The position numbers were made by a program, and so were the translations under genes. Below, piece after piece: positions 21,830 through 34,249 of a DNA stretch of 64,000 nucleotides; position 1 is the first letter of the stretch, and every line of letters starts with the position of its first letter. Origin of the DNA: Plutella xylostella (taxonomy: Eukaryota > Arthropoda > Insecta > Lepidoptera > Plutellidae); contig NC_064001.1 in assembly GCF_932276165.1 (NCBI RefSeq), positions 7,633,501 through 7,697,500 of the forward strand, in the 5' to 3' direction. The notes under the pieces were generated by a model, which was given only the letters and a program-made list of their open reading frames with translations, had not been told where the DNA came from and searched no databases.

Positions 21830-23075
21830 TGCGACACCATCTTACTCGTAAGTACCTATATTATTAATCTTAGGTTCACAGTCAGGAATGAGCTTTTCTA
21901 CAAGAGTTCAATGGACTGTTGAGCGACTATATCGACTCGTAAGTGAGTTTAGAAAATATAAATAAAAGCTAACGTCGTCGGTATCGATATGCAAAGCATT
22001 GTGGAGGCAATATCTAAAGGTAGAATCGCAAAAGCTCAGATTTACATAGTTAAATTTAAATACATATTTATAAATATATAATGGATAATTTCATTTTCAT
22101 TTTTCAAGTTGATTATGATTGAAATTAATAAAAAAGTATAACTAACCACTCTCAGCTAGGACATAACATGCGAGCCAAACAACTTTACTGTATCTTATTA
22201 TTATACATACGTAGATACTTTACCCGTATTGTATTAAAACCGTATTATAGGTAAGTTTGGCTACCACTAACTTACCCGTGGTATAAACATGGATTACACT
22301 AAGTTGCAATATTAAAAACTATATCAAAAGCTTAGTGGCAGCTCAGCCAACTCAAACATACTATATTCAATTCTGTAATACGAAATTCATGCGACAAAAA
22401 CAAGATTAAACGTAAGCTAGCGACCGTACAAAATTGCTTTCATAGAGACACAATTTCAAAGGAAAAATGCGGTTTGGTGTCCAAAGCACCTTTCTGCAAG
22501 GTCGTTCCCCTAATATAGTCAATCCGATTCACAAAGACCATTGCGCTTCTTTGACAATTAATTTATTGACGAAACTGAATTCAGTTGCCGAGTTACAGGA
22601 ATCATGTCTCTTCTTAGTAACTATCAAACCGCATTCAACCCAGCCTGCCTAGAACAGAGGAAATAGTGGGAATTTCCCTCACTACCTAGTCAAGCAGTGA
22701 ATTCAAATTTTAAATTAAATTAAAAAAAAAAATAGAGGTCGGTATTTTGTAAGTTGAATTTCATTGCCTGTGAGTGTATTTTGTATGACGCTGTGGCAGT
22801 GCGCGGTGTGTACCTACCACCAGTAGAGCGATCCGGAAAAAACGCAGCACATTCTATTCGATAGTCTATTCGAAAGTGCTGTCAACCTGTCAACAACAAA
22901 ATGGCGGTGTATAGATTTGCGAAAGTTTGACAGCTATCATTCCATAGGTCATTGACAGAATAATATTATGTACTCTGTGGTCATTCTTTTCGAAACTCAT
23001 TCGAAAGGTAAAAAGTGTTCGAAACTGCTGTCAAGTTGACAATAGTCGCACTCGCATTCGATTCTATTCGTTAGC
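21830..23075. other. Non-coding DNA
   Basis: TTTCATTGCCTGTGAGTGTA near 22,760 is an end fragment of the CACTCACGGGCAATG family. A region with TTCGAAA and GACAGCTATC words lies at 22,840-23,060. Nothing coding was supported. Confidence 0.35.
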
Positions 23076-23219
23076 TCGAATTTTCGTGATACGGGTATTG
23101 ACAACGCTGTTTTCCCAGGACCTCCAGTACGCAATTTATGTAGACGAAAAAAGTTTTTGTTTTTTTCTGTCACCTTACATACATTATTTGTCAAAAGTTT
23201 CATGATAGTTTCCGCCCGA

Positions 23220-24680
23220 TTATCCCAAGTGTTTAGGTACTTAGTTTATTTTTGCGCACTCGTTTTAGTAACGGGTGAGCAATTTCCCTACTGGGAACGC
23301 AGCCTAACAAGAAGCAAAACAACACTGCGTCATAGAGAATCGCAAATACTATTCAAGCTCTGTCTCTAATTTGGCAGGCAAAAGACAAATCCGGGACATT
23401 TACTTGCAGCTTACAGGATAGTAAGTTTTCAACTGTGCTTCGGCATTTTATTCTCGACGTCGTATTTTTAAATTGCACGACTTGAAGAGTTAAATGTGGT
23501 TTGCGAAATAACGATATAGGATTTAGTTTTTTCTCTATGCATACGAGACATATAATAATAATGTACATAATAAGTACGTATTATGTACATTATTATTTTT
23601 GATTGTGTGCTTGGCGCTATTTTCATTTCAATGCAAGTGACATCTTGTTGAACAAATAAATACATACATTTTATTCTGTAAAAATATAATTTATATACCG
23701 ATTGTATAATATGTAAATCAATATATGATATACTTTTTAATCAAAGATATTCGTGCCCGTATGTCTTTAGGTGCACGATTCACAGTTCGCAAGACACGCT
23801 TCAATTTTACTACAGAGACTTAAAAGCTCTTTCTCTAATTGCAGTAAAAAAGAAAAATATGCCTGAGCTTAAAACAGCCAGTTCTACTTTTAAAAGTGTT
23901 TTGGCACACTTTTCAAAGACAAACCTAAAATAAAGACACCTATTACCTACTTGGGGTTTTGTTGACATGAGGTTACTGCAAGAACGATGGTCCCAGGTTC
24001 GTTTCCAAGAATAGGCTGACAGAAGTTTGGTATCTTTATACGTAGATGTGGAAAAAGTGTGGCAACGGCAATAACTGCCCAATCTAAAAGGGATAAAATC
24101 TATACAAGTTTAAATACCTACCTAATGATTACAGTTAAAAAATTATATATGATCTAGAGAACATTAAGTACCTAGTGTAATGGTTAATGATAAAAAAGTA
24201 TAGCTTTCAAACCTCCTCTCTCTCTCTCAGCCTTCCATAGTCCACTGTTGGACATAGGCCTCTCCTAACGATCGAATTAAAACCTCCACATAATCTAAAA
24301 AAGGAGTTCTCCTATAGTATACTTACAATATTCTTCTGGAACTACGGCTAAGTAAATCGTGATAAATATCTAAGAACTCCTATAAAATATGCTCTATTCA
24401 TATTCGTACAAGGCTCATGAATAATTGAGATTCTGCCAGCGACATCACTCATGAATTGGACTACTGTACTGGACTGGACTGGACCATTAAGCTATAATGT
24501 ATTGTAATTGTTTTATTTTTGGAGAAAATTCTTTTAAAAACCATTTTTTTTTATTATCTACTCAATTCCGTGAACACAATATGGATAACTGTAATATCAT
24601 AGTTAGTGTGTAGTATATTAATGACTCTACATTTCCTTTTAACATGTACACTACACCCAATCTTAATCTCTTATTCCCTC
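23220..24680. other. Non-coding DNA with small repeat relics
   Basis: AATAATGTACATAATAAGTA / ATTATGTACATTATTATT at 23,556-23,600 is a short palindrome. A CTCTCTCTCTC run then AGTCCACTGTTGGACATAGG (24,210-24,275) is a known-looking interspersed fragment also seen near 54.86 and 56.44 kb. No gene supported. Confidence 0.35.
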
Positions 24681-24682
24681 CA

Positions 24683-24815
24683 TTCAAGGGTTGTCTGGCA
24701 GAGATCGCTTTTAGTGATAAGACCGCCTTTTGTACCCTAATTAAGTTGCAATTTGTTAATCTTATTATTCTTTGTTGGTGTACAAATACAGTGTATTCTA
24801 TCTATCTATAACTGA
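24683..24815 (+). repeat. Retroelement tail (GTTGTCTGGCAGAGATCGC)
   Basis: GGTTGTCTGGCAGAGATCGC, TTTTAGTGATAAGACCGCCT and a TATCTATCTATAA end resemble the 3' tail of a lepidopteran non-LTR element. A similar GGTTGGGTGGAAAAACTGCT occurs near 40,583. Confidence 0.5.
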
Positions 24816-24928
24816 TGTAGCTTATAAAATAAGAAACGGTAGAGATACAAGCTGATGTTAGCAGCAACGATATTTTAATTTGAACTGGATGAAGTGTCAT
24901 TTCAACAGAAACGTCTTGATTTTAAAAC

Positions 24929-25019
24929 ACTTCTACCACTGAGCTCTTATTTTGCATTAGTTCGGCTAGATGATTTCATTGATACAATGGTTTTCATTAG
25001 GTTGAACTTAAAACGGTTT
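24929..25019 (+). repeat. Direct repeat partner of 18.39-18.48 kb
   Basis: Shares ACTTCTACCACTGAGCTCTT and TTAGGTTGAACTTAAAACGG with the copy at 18.4 kb. No ends or duplication identified. Confidence 0.6.
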
Positions 25020-25632
25020 TTGTATGTGATACATCATCTTGTTTTTATATTTTTATTTTTATTATGCAGTTTACAGGGCGAGGTATATGATTGTGTACTA
25101 ATTAGGTAAGTATTTATACTGTATAGTTAAAAAAAAAGTTTTTCGCCATGTGTAAAAAGAAGGAAAATTATTTGTACCACATATGTTTCTACCTAGCTCT
25201 ATGTACGGGGCCTTATTTATATGCCAATAGCTCTAACCCCGCCCGGCGATGTCCACAAGATTGGTTATTCCCTATACTTCGCCCATGTTTATAACCGTGT
25301 TATATCGGCACCCAGATATCTATGGCTTGCCTTATTTGTTTTTTATTACTTTTCTATTGAAGGTCAAATATCTAGCCACTTGATTCTCTTCGATAAGTAA
25401 AATATATTATGTTTTGATGAGTTTTTGGGGCTTTCCGGTCAGATCAGTGAGATACTTACGATATTTTTATCAGATCTTATATTACAGATATACGTGAAAG
25501 GGACTTTTGAATCATTGTTATTGTTGAACTTCTATTTCTATTCTATTCTCTGTGGGGGTGTAGGTACCTGCACCTGGCTCTCTCGAGTGGAACCTTTGTG
25601 CATATCCCCAAGGTCTAAACTGCCTTCCTAAG

Positions 25633-25868
25633 CTTGGACCATTTCCCACCACGCTGGTCAACTGCGGGTTGGTGGGTTCACATATCTAGATGTGCTAAAT
25701 CTAGATATGCAGGTTTCCTCACGATGTTTTCCTTCACCGTAAGAGCGATGGTATACATTGTACTTAAGTTAAAAGAACTCATTGGTACATGTCAGCGCCG
25801 GGATTCGAACCCGCATCTCTTGCGTGAGAAGCGGGCGCTTACCCGACTGAGCTACCACCGCTCTATTT
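25633..25868 (-). mobile_element. tRNA-headed SINE, minus strand
   Basis: On the minus strand the head (25,866-25,795) reads as a nearly full tRNA-like sequence with GTGGTAGCTCAGTCGGG (A box) and GGGTTCGAATCCC (B box). An AATGAGTTCTTTT segment and a body containing ATCGTGAGGAAACCTGC follow. The acceptor stem does not pair properly and SINE body sequence follows directly, so this is a retroposon. A degraded relative lies at 31.44-31.70 kb. Confidence 0.75.
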
Positions 25869-25869
25869 T

Positions 25870-26275
25870 TGAACTTATTTTTAAATAAGTAAGTAGGTAC
25901 ATACGTATATTTTCTTTTTCTTCATGATTATACTAGTCAGTTAAGTAGAGGTATTTATCTCAAAATCAAAATATTTTTAGAAAACATTACAATGTTTTAA
26001 GATAAAACCATGTGAGTACCGTATATTTATCATAGGTAACCAGGTAGGTACCTCAAGTAATTAGTTGGGAGCAACCCGACACATTTAGCTGACTAATAAG
26101 TAGTAATACGTACCATCCAAATATGATTGGGTACAAACAATCGTTTATTCTCGTTAAATGTGGGTGGGTAGGTAATTGCGTAGGTACAGTCAGTACCATA
26201 AGTTGATATTCACATTTGTACCTTGTCAAACTAACAATCATATTCATCAGATGACAATATAATTGCTATTCATTC
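25870..26275. other. AT-rich DNA
   Basis: ACATTTGTACCTTGTCAAACTA near 26,212 matches an end of the MITE at 44.07-44.23 kb. Otherwise nothing was seen. Confidence 0.35.
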
Positions 26276-27990
26276 ATGCAATTCATTGAAACAGTGATGG
26301 TTGAAAATTGGTACGAAAATATACAATTACTAATGGGGATGGGGCTGACCGTAGGTACCTACTATGTTATGTACTATGTAGTTTCGCTTTTGTTTCCTAA
26401 CTATCGACCTATTTCAAAATTATGTTTAGTAGCAAAAGTATTTGAACGAATAGTCTATAATGAAGTCTACGTTTCACTTAAACTTACTTTTAATCACCAG
26501 CAACATGGTTTTTTAAGGCATCGCTCCACCGTTTCTAACCTGGTACTGTTAAATGAGTTTATTAGCAAGGAAATGGAAAGTAACAATAACGTTGATGCAA
26601 TCTATACTGATTACAGTAAGGCGTTTGACCGCATCGATCACAAAATGTTACAAAAAAAGTTACTTATGGCTGGCATTCGAGGTGATCTGTATCGTTGGTT
26701 TTCTTCATACATTTGTAACAGAACTCAGGCAGTAGTACTAAATGGCTATAAATCTTTATGGACAGATATTCCGTCAGGAGTTCCTCAAGGATCATTGTTA
26801 GGACCTTTATTGTTCGTTATTTTCATAAATGACATAGATACTTGCTTCCGTTACTCCGACTTTCTCCTCTTTGCGGACGATATGAAAGTATTTAGAGTAG
26901 TTAATGACTCTCTAGATTGCTCTTTGCTTCAGGATGACCTTGATAGAGTGGAACAATACTGTCGCCATAACAAATTAGACATCAACGTATCTAAATGCTT
27001 TTCTATTACATTTAGTCGGAAAAGAAATATATATTTAAATAGTTACAAGCTGAACCACCAATCAATTTCCAATTGTTCCGAAATAAGAGACCTAGGAGTA
27101 ACAATGGATTCCAAGCTTATCTTTGATACACATGTTCAAACTATAGTAAAAAAATCCTACAAAGCATTGGGCTTTCTTATTCGCTCCTGTAAAAATTTCA
27201 AAATGATGAAGTCCATAAAAATTCTATACTGCTCCCTTGTCAGGAGTAATTTAGAATACGCGAGTCAGGTTTGGAATCCACTATATAATGTTTACATATC
27301 ACAGATCGAATCAATTCAAAGAAAATTTATTAAATACTTAGGTTATAAATTCAGAATCCCTAAAGGTCAATACGAATTTATGTGTAACAAATTTCATTTA
27401 TTGCCCCTCTATATACGGCGTGACGCAGCAGACATCGCATTTATTTTAAAGATCGCTCAAAATAAAATTGACTGTCCGGATTTATTAGGTAAAATTAACA
27501 TATTAGCCCCCGATCGTCAAATGAGACAAAAGACTATTTTGCATGTACCAGTAGTTCACACAAACTACCGACAGAACTCATTTCTTTTAAGAGCCTCACG
27601 ATCATTTAACTCCCTGACCAGAGAATACCCAGGTCTTGACTTATTTGTTAGTAACCCTAAAATGGCATACTTCTGTCTGACCGACAAATTCAGCTCAAAA
27701 TTTGTTAAGTAGGTAGATATTTATATAGATATTTTGTGTAATAGGCACATTCACTTCATTTATTTGTAATCTCACTTATAGTTACGTAAGTTATTATTTA
27801 AGGCTATTTTAATGTTTTTTACTTTTATTTATTATTATTCACTGAAATAAGTAGAACTTATTAGGCATAATGGCAATATTTTGTTTCTTACATGTGGAAA
27901 CTTGTAATTGGCTGTCTGTCTCATACTTTGCTATTTTTACTGATATCTCTAGCTGTAAGTTTTCCTTTAAATAAATAAATAAATATTATT
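26276..27990 (+). mobile_element. 5'-truncated non-LTR retrotransposon with open RT domain
   Basis: A 478-codon frame (26,276-27,712) encodes most of a LINE reverse transcriptase. Recognisable blocks are NYRPISKLCLVAKVFER, the fingers motif YTDYSKAFDRIDHKML, PSGVPQGSLLGPLLFVIFIN, and the catalytic motif FADDMKVF, in which both Asp are present. LRDLGV-like (EIRDLGVTMDSKLIF) and thumb-type segments follow. Homology starts near 26,386; the endonuclease and ORF1 are absent, so the copy is 5'-truncated, and the first about 35 residues come from flanking DNA. The 3' UTR ends in an AAATAAATAAATAAATATT tail (about 27,968-27,986). The CR1/Jockey group is the best guess. The frame is open to its natural stop, implying a relatively young insertion. 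Without its 5' half it cannot move by itself. Confidence 0.85.
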
Positions 27991-27999
27991 TTGCAGTAA

Positions 28000-28685
28000 G
28001 TAGTTATCAATTTATCAAACTTTTCTTCTTCTGAATAGTTTTCGAGAGGCTTTTCAAATTCACTGTCATTTATAGGAAAATAAAATAATACCTACCTACT
28101 TGGTAGCAGAAAGTTTTTTTTGTTTGTAAGTAGGTAATACATTTGAAAGACGTCAATTTAGACTCATTTGAATATCTAAACAAAGAGTCTAATTTAATCC
28201 CTTCTTTCTCATTTCCTCTTCGCATTGAAGGAAGTCCTCCATCCAGTCCCGTGGTCATTAAAACGCAGTTCTTACTAGTAGTACTCTAGTACTACACATT
28301 AGCGCTGAAACCACTTTGTCAAACTGAAAGCTCACGGAGGAAACCTCTCGAGGAGAGAATTGTACTTCATCCAAGTTTTACCACTTGCGAGCAGAGGCCC
28401 GCTTTCCACTAAACTGCCGGCCTAGCTTATTTGAGTTTTTTTCTAACTACCCAATGATTTCAAAAGGAAGGAAACGCTTGTCACAACGTTTTGTCAAAAT
28501 AGAATGACACCCGCGCGCTGGCCCTAATTCATACAAATTATGACATAGTTATGAGATTTTAAGACCAACGCGAGGGTGCCATTATCTAGAGCGGTTGGGC
28601 CTGCCCTTACGCTAGTAATATATAAGTCAATGTGACTACCATATTTTTCAGCGCGCATACCCGTGTATAAGCTCGTTAGGCGCCT
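28000..28685. other. Non-coding DNA
   Basis: No repeat partner or coding frame was recognised. Confidence 0.35.
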
Positions 28686-28687
28686 AC

Positions 28688-28787
28688 AAATATCTTTCTT
28701 GTAACAAATATCTGCTCCAGCCGGGGATCGAACCCGGGACCTACGACATAGCAGTCACGGCCACTAACCACTACACCATTTGGTCGT
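28688..28787 (-). mobile_element. tRNA-derived SINE head, minus strand
   Basis: Minus strand: AATGGTGTAGTGGTTAGTGG (A box) and CGGGTTCGATCCC (B box), then GGCTGGAGCAGATATTTGTT. Same family as 16.6 kb and 58.6 kb; only the head survives. Confidence 0.7.
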
Positions 28788-28989
28788 ACTTAGGTACACA
28801 TTACACAACTTAGTGTCAGTGAGCTTGGGTATGTCACCGTGGTGAAAGGATTAGCTAGTTAGATTAGTAATAGTGGCTCAATGTCTAGGGTGCGCAGGAC
28901 CTATAAAGGGCATTACAAAAGAGGTGTATAAAGCTGAAATGATATGACTCAAGAGGGCATTCTGAACAACTTTTTATCTCATTACAAAC

Positions 28990-29725
28990 TTAACTTAGTA
29001 GAATAAAACCCTACTTTGACAAAATGAAATAGGTAACTTCAAACTTTTCGTGTTGTGTAGGTGTTTCAATAAGTGGAAGTGGTATTATCTGTAAGTACTT
29101 ATAATATTATTTCATGAGTAGTCATGATTCTCATGACCTATTTATCAAATAATTTTTGTCTATTTTTAACCTACCTATTTTATTTTTTGTAAGTGGGTAA
29201 CGAGGTTTATCTTTACTGTATACAGGTGGGACAGGTGTGTCAATTTTAGACAAATGATACCATACCAACCTGATACTGTGGTAGAAAAAAAAAATTTCAT
29301 ATGAGTTTACGGAACTGAAAACATAAAATTATATAAATAATTTACAACCAGTTTGTAATTGGCAAATAGTTTCCTCATCACCCGTAACATTTGTACAGAG
29401 AGAATGATTTGATATGAAACATTAACGAAATCCACCTTTCGGCAGACCCACATAAATTGGATTGGCAGACGTAGAAATAATTCTTGGAATATTCACTAAA
29501 GAGTTTACGAGCGTGACACGTAATATTGATTAGAAATTACCGACCAACGACGTTTTTATCGTACCTTTATTTCGGATGGCTTTGCCGAAAGAAGGTCGGT
29601 TAGGAAAATAATTTGATTATTGGAATTGCTCTTAGCGGTACGCAATTATAAGGAAAAAATGAATTATGGACGGATAAGACGTGTAATGGTTGGGATCGAA
29701 TAATAAATTGAGGTTTTCTTTGTTA
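28990..29725. other. Non-coding DNA
   Basis: Just upstream (28,900-28,985) is a relic of the GCCGAAAGGGG/GAACAAC MITE family (ATGACTCAAGAGGGCATTCT). Nothing else recognised. Confidence 0.35.
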
Positions 29726-29728
29726 AAC

Positions 29729-29817
29729 AGGGTGTTGCAAAGTGGTAGAAGTAAGTCGAAAGATTTTTACCTCCCTGAGTCCCTTTCGGCTAACTTATCA
29801 CTGTTGCAACACCTTGT
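29729..29817. mobile_element. Short CAGGGTGTTGCAAA MITE, complete ends
   Basis: ACAGGGTGTTGCAAAGTGGT at the left and CTGTTGCAACACCTTGTA at the right form the terminal inverted repeat. The subterminal AAGTCGAAAG / CTTTCGGCT also pair. About 90 bp, the shortest complete member of this family here. Confidence 0.65.
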
Positions 29818-29844
29818 AATTATAATATTTTTGTATTGATGGAA

Positions 29845-29965
29845 AGCTTCAGTGACAGACGAACATCTGAAGGACTCTGGCTGGCAGGAAATGCTTTTAG
29901 CATTAAGTCCACACTTTGTACTTTTATTTGTAATATTTGTACAATAAAAAAATTAATAATAAACA
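29845..29965 (+). repeat. Retroelement 3' tail
   Basis: GACTCTGGCTGGCAGGAAAT, GCTTTTAGCATTAAGTCCAC and a TACAATAAAAAAATTAATAA end match the tail family at 17.21 kb. Confidence 0.5.
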
Positions 29966-29969
29966 TCAA

Positions 29970-30880
29970 AGTGATCCAATGATCATGATCAGTTTTACCT
30001 CCTTTCAAGGTAGAGCGAGAGTAAGTGAGACTGATAGTTACTACAAAAGAAAAATCTCCATAAAATTACGTAAACATTAAATTTCTTACCAACTAAGTGG
30101 TCTCTGAACAACTCAGCCACTGAGGAAGCAAGATATCATCTGATAATGTGCTTGTGCACAATTTTCCCTCTAAAATAAATTTCCAGGAAGCGTAACAAGA
30201 ATAATCCTTGACAAAACAACCCCCAAATGCCCGTTACTGCTTAAGGGTTTGCCTTCTTCCCTTGTCGCCCTCGTAACATCTCCCAAAATGGAGGTAAGTA
30301 AGCACATAAGTACCTGCCTACCTACAAAATATTCTTGTGTTACATACTAAGTTGGTTTTATTAACTTTCTTTTGAAGTTTTTAACATGACACATAGAAGA
30401 TGGATATGTTGTGTTCTTATTTTTACGTGTCGTAGAACAATGACATATGAGTCATCTCGTTTCGGCTTACTTTTAGCTTTCCCACTTTTTATTTCTCTGT
30501 ATAAATTCTTCAGATATTTAAAATCTGACATCAGGAATAGCAACCACCTATGTAGCCACATGAAGACACCCACACACATACTTCTATAGTAAGTACCTAA
30601 GAGACAACTATTCTTGCTTCCGAAAATATCATTCGATTCGAGTATCGAATCTATGTCGTCGTTCTAAACATTAGTATGCATACAAACCCATTACATAATA
30701 GTTTTCATTCGTGATTTTTTGTTAAGCCAGAGTAACACTTCTGGATGGCTACTATTGCTTACAAAACACGAAGTTTCGAAGATCGATTGTTTATTTAAAA
30801 GATTGTTTAAAGCTTAATATAGAGTTTTGGTTAGCGCGGCAGTAATGTCGTTTTTGAGAAGCTAGAGTGGCTCTTCTAGC
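29970..30880. other. Non-coding DNA
   Basis: Open frames at 30,361-30,589 overlap on both strands and have no recognisable motif. Nothing was supported. Confidence 0.35.
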
Positions 30881-30885
30881 ACTCG

Positions 30886-31010
30886 GATATCATCAATGAC
30901 GAAAGAAAAAAGAGGACTTCACATACACACGAAAAAAACGTGCATACCTAAGTCCTAAACTCAGCTCTCCTTCTCCGTCCTCCCTTTTTTCTTTCGTCAG
31001 TGGGTATCAT
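30886..31010. mobile_element. Inverted-repeat MITE
   Basis: ATATCATCAATGACGAAAGA on the left mirrors TCTTTCGTCAGTGGGTATCA on the right, with AAAAAAGAGGAC / TCCCTTTTTT inside. No coding content. Confidence 0.5.
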
Positions 31011-31437
31011 GAAACAAGGTTGTCAAAGATTACTCTGCAATATTCTACTTTTTACCTATGATAGGTATGCAGTTTTTTCCATATTATGCATATTAGTACA
31101 ATGTGTGTAATTAAATTTTTTGTGTTTATTTTTCCAGAAGATCGGAAAAAATATATTTATATCTAATTAATTAGATACCTGCTCGTAAGTAGTTAAAAAG
31201 CTTATATTTTTATGAGTATCCTTCCAAGAAATTAATAAGAGCAGCTTATTTTCCGCTGAAATCTATTATTTTCCTAGTAGGTAGTTTCTTGGTACTTAAC
31301 TACCTAATTATGAACGTGCAACATTTATCATAAATCATAATTAATAGTAATTGAATATATGCTGTATATTACATTATTTATTTATTTATTTATTTATACA
31401 AAACATTGTGTAACATAGTTAGGTACATAATATACCT

Positions 31438-31695
31438 ATGCACTCACGACTGTAATCCCCGAAGGGGTAGTCAAAGGTGACTCACAAGCGAGCCACCCAC
31501 TTTTCGCAGCACATTTGTACTCACGCGATAGGTTGCGAACCATATCGCCGTTTTTTGGAATAAGTACAATGCACTTAGGATACACATCTAGAATCTAGAT
31601 GTGCAGGTTTCCTCATGATGTTTTCCATCACTTCATTGAAAACACAATTGAAAGAATTCATTGGTACAAGCCAGGATTTGAACCCACGGCCTTTC
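31438..31695 (-). mobile_element. Degraded tRNA-SINE, minus strand
   Basis: Contains CCCCGAAGGGGTAGTCAAAG, CAAGCGAGCCACCCACTTTT, ATGTGCAGGTTTCCTCATGA and, at the head end, AGGATTTGAACCCACGGCC (B box complement). Same body as 25,633-25,868. A shorter relic is at about 39,815-39,900. Confidence 0.6.
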
Positions 31696-31699
31696 GAAT

Positions 31700-33030
31700 A
31701 TTATTTAACATTTATTTGTAATATCCCGCTTCAAATAATGCCTCCGCATTTTTCACGCCACTTAACGTCTCCTCCGTTCCATTTTGATTTTATAGCTAAA
31801 ATACGTTCACGCTAAAAGGTTATGAATCGCATCAGATCGGTTTGTCCAATGGGGTGTTAAAATGCCTCTCACTTTCATTACAATACCTCAATTTATCTAG
31901 GGAAAAAAGCCGTAGCGGTAAAACCGGTATTCACGTGAAACGGTCGGTCACGGGCAAACTTTATTAACTTCTCGACATTCGGGACACGCGGTACTGGCAA
32001 CAAACTAAATCATTTAATTTTCGTTAAAGTTACGGTCGGAAAAAAACGGTTTTATGCTGCAACTAGCCAGCCTGCTGGATCCAGTTGGTATCCGGCCCTG
32101 AATACTAATAAGGGCAGTCCATAAATAACAATGTAAAAACATTGAAATTGCTGAATGCAATCAGTTTTATAGGGTTCGGTGGTGGGATTTTGATATAATA
32201 ACTTTATTGTTGTTACATGTCAACTCAAAATACTGTTTCCAAGACCTATTTGTTCTGAAATATCAGCCCATACATAAGCCAGCTTTTATTGATAATGATT
32301 AATTTATGACTTTGAATTCCTAAGCCTGAAAATAATATAATTACCGAAAGTACTAAAAGTAGGTATATAAACGAAATTTACTATACCCTTTTTGCAAGCG
32401 ACAAATACTCGTAAGTTTTCCCAGATTTTCTACTCATTTTTCTACTCTATCTCTCTTCATTAATAAATTCAAATTATGACGTTCGTAGAGTTATCAAAAA
32501 AACCCATTGTAAAAATACCGTAAGTACTTATATTTTATAGACCCGCGGAGCAGACGGCAAATGACCCTTTCAGTTGAGCCTGTGACAGCCTGAACTCCTA
32601 ATGTTAGTACAAGCCTTCCACTGAATCGATGGGACTACGGGGTCAGAATAATAACGAGGATATGTCCCATAAATAACTCAATAAAAACGTTTTATTGTGG
32701 TTCATGTACTTACCCTTGTTTATATTGACGGCGGTGTAGAGAGAGCTTGAGCCTTTTTAGGTTTTTTCGCCGGCTAAAGATAGTACTTTGGTTTGTATTG
32801 AAGCAAGCGAATGCGTGGTAGGCCGTTTTATGACGCCGTAATAGAAAACGTTTTCGTGCTGAGTGGCTTCATCTTTTAGTTATGTTTCTTTTGCTCGCGT
32901 TTAGTTACCAAAAATAATCAATTTTAGGGTTAGGCCAAATGTTGCGTTGCGCTGCGCGTCACGAAGACGCTACGACGACGCAACGCATCAATAGGAACTC
33001 GCACTTTAGATAAGACATTATATTACAAAC
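31700..33030. other. Non-coding DNA
   Basis: A GC-rich knot near 32,940-32,995 (GCGTTGCGCTGCGCGTCACG then CTACGACGACGCAACGCATC) is an imperfect inverted repeat. No gene seen. Confidence 0.35.
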
Positions 33031-33034
33031 TATA

Positions 33035-33131
33035 CCTTGTTTTACGGGGAAAGACATCTGACAGAACCCTTATTACATTCGAATAAGGGTAGTTTTTGTT
33101 TGTATCAGATGTCATTCTTCGTGAAACAAGG
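33035..33131. mobile_element. Hairpin MITE
   Basis: CTTGTTTTACGGGGAAAGAC / GTGAAACAAG and GACATCTGA / TCAGATGTC pair around a central CCCTTATT(ACATTCG)AATAAGGG palindrome. About 97 bp. Confidence 0.55.
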
Positions 33132-33134
33132 ACA

Positions 33135-34030
33135 ACTTATAGTTCTGAAATTCTTTTGGAGACAGTCAAGACGACATCTCTAGCAGAAGTCAATAGTACC
33201 CTGAATATTAATCTTTCCAAGCCATGTCCTATGACCATATCAATCTGCTAATTGAAACGCACGATACTGGCAATACTCCAACAACGATTGAACTGAAAAC
33301 ATTGGTGTTTTCAGCGACCGGAAGTGGCAGAAACAGCACCAGCGTCTGCGCAAGCTTCCGGTCTGCAAGATTATGCTTATATTGCTCAATTTCCGTTTCC
33401 GGTACGCTCTATTGAATCTATTGAGTGGTTTTCCTGTACGAACTTGTGTCCTTGGAATTTATTGAGCCTTTAGCAGTTATAGCGAGAAAGCAAATTTATG
33501 GTACTTACCTATTAAGAATCATAGATAATTATAAACGGTGAATCGAGAATACTCCCGGCTATCCATAAATTAACTAACATAGAAGTAAAGCAGTGAAGTC
33601 ATTAGTAATTTATCATTACACTATCACCCGCCACAGTGCAACTTACCATACACATAACTCACAGATATTGTACAATATACAAAATGGACGTACATAGCCG
33701 AGATACTGTTATTTATGTTTCTGGATAAAATCTTTGGACAGATGCCAATGACAATCTCACTGCGACAATCTGTAATGTATAATATGAGGACCTTAAGGTT
33801 ATGCGTGAGGAGTACAGGTCTTTGCCCTTTAGCATGAAACTTTAGTTAATTTCACGTCTGTGTGCCTTCATTTTGAAAATAAATAGTCAATTCGATCCGT
33901 TTTTTCTGGGAATCTTAATAAAAAAGCAAAATAAATCTTGGTCGTGAAAGAAAAGAGGTTGTGGTTATATCTCGTTTATTTTCTGTAGAATGGAACTTAA
34001 AATGAATCTCTTATGACATGAATACAATGT
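33135..34030. other. Mostly non-coding
   Basis: On the minus strand 33,415-33,228 is open for about 60 codons (VPETEIEQYKHNLADRK at its start), without splice or start support. On the plus strand the same DNA is also open (33,224-33,415). Neither was called as a gene. Confidence 0.3.
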
Positions 34031-34033
34031 CTC

Positions 34034-34243
34034 AGGCCTGGGTCTCCTATTTTATGCTATATGCGGCGTCCGACTTTGGCGTAAACGTTTCAATCAACGT
34101 CCTACGGCCTACCTACGGCGTCTACTCGCCAACGTCGGCGTGTGAGGGAGACCGCATCAGTACATTTCTATAGTGAGCATGGTGACGCGACCTACGGCGT
34201 GACGCTGGACGCGACCTACGGCGTAAATAGGAGACCCAGGCCT
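34034..34243. mobile_element. MITE with AGGCCTGGGTCTCCTATTT ends
   Basis: Perfect 19-bp terminal inverted repeat (34,034-34,052 and its reverse complement ending 34,243). The interior carries several CCTACGGCGT words in both halves. No clear target-site duplication. GC-rich against AT-rich flanks. Confidence 0.75.
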
Positions 34244-34249
34244 CATTTT

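Noticed and set aside
25795..25866. tRNA gene on the minus strand
   Set aside because: A and B boxes are present but the acceptor stem does not pair and SINE body sequence follows, so it is a SINE head.
33224..33415. Coding region on either strand near 33.3 kb
   Set aside because: Both strands are open over the same bases, with no start, splice or polyadenylation context.
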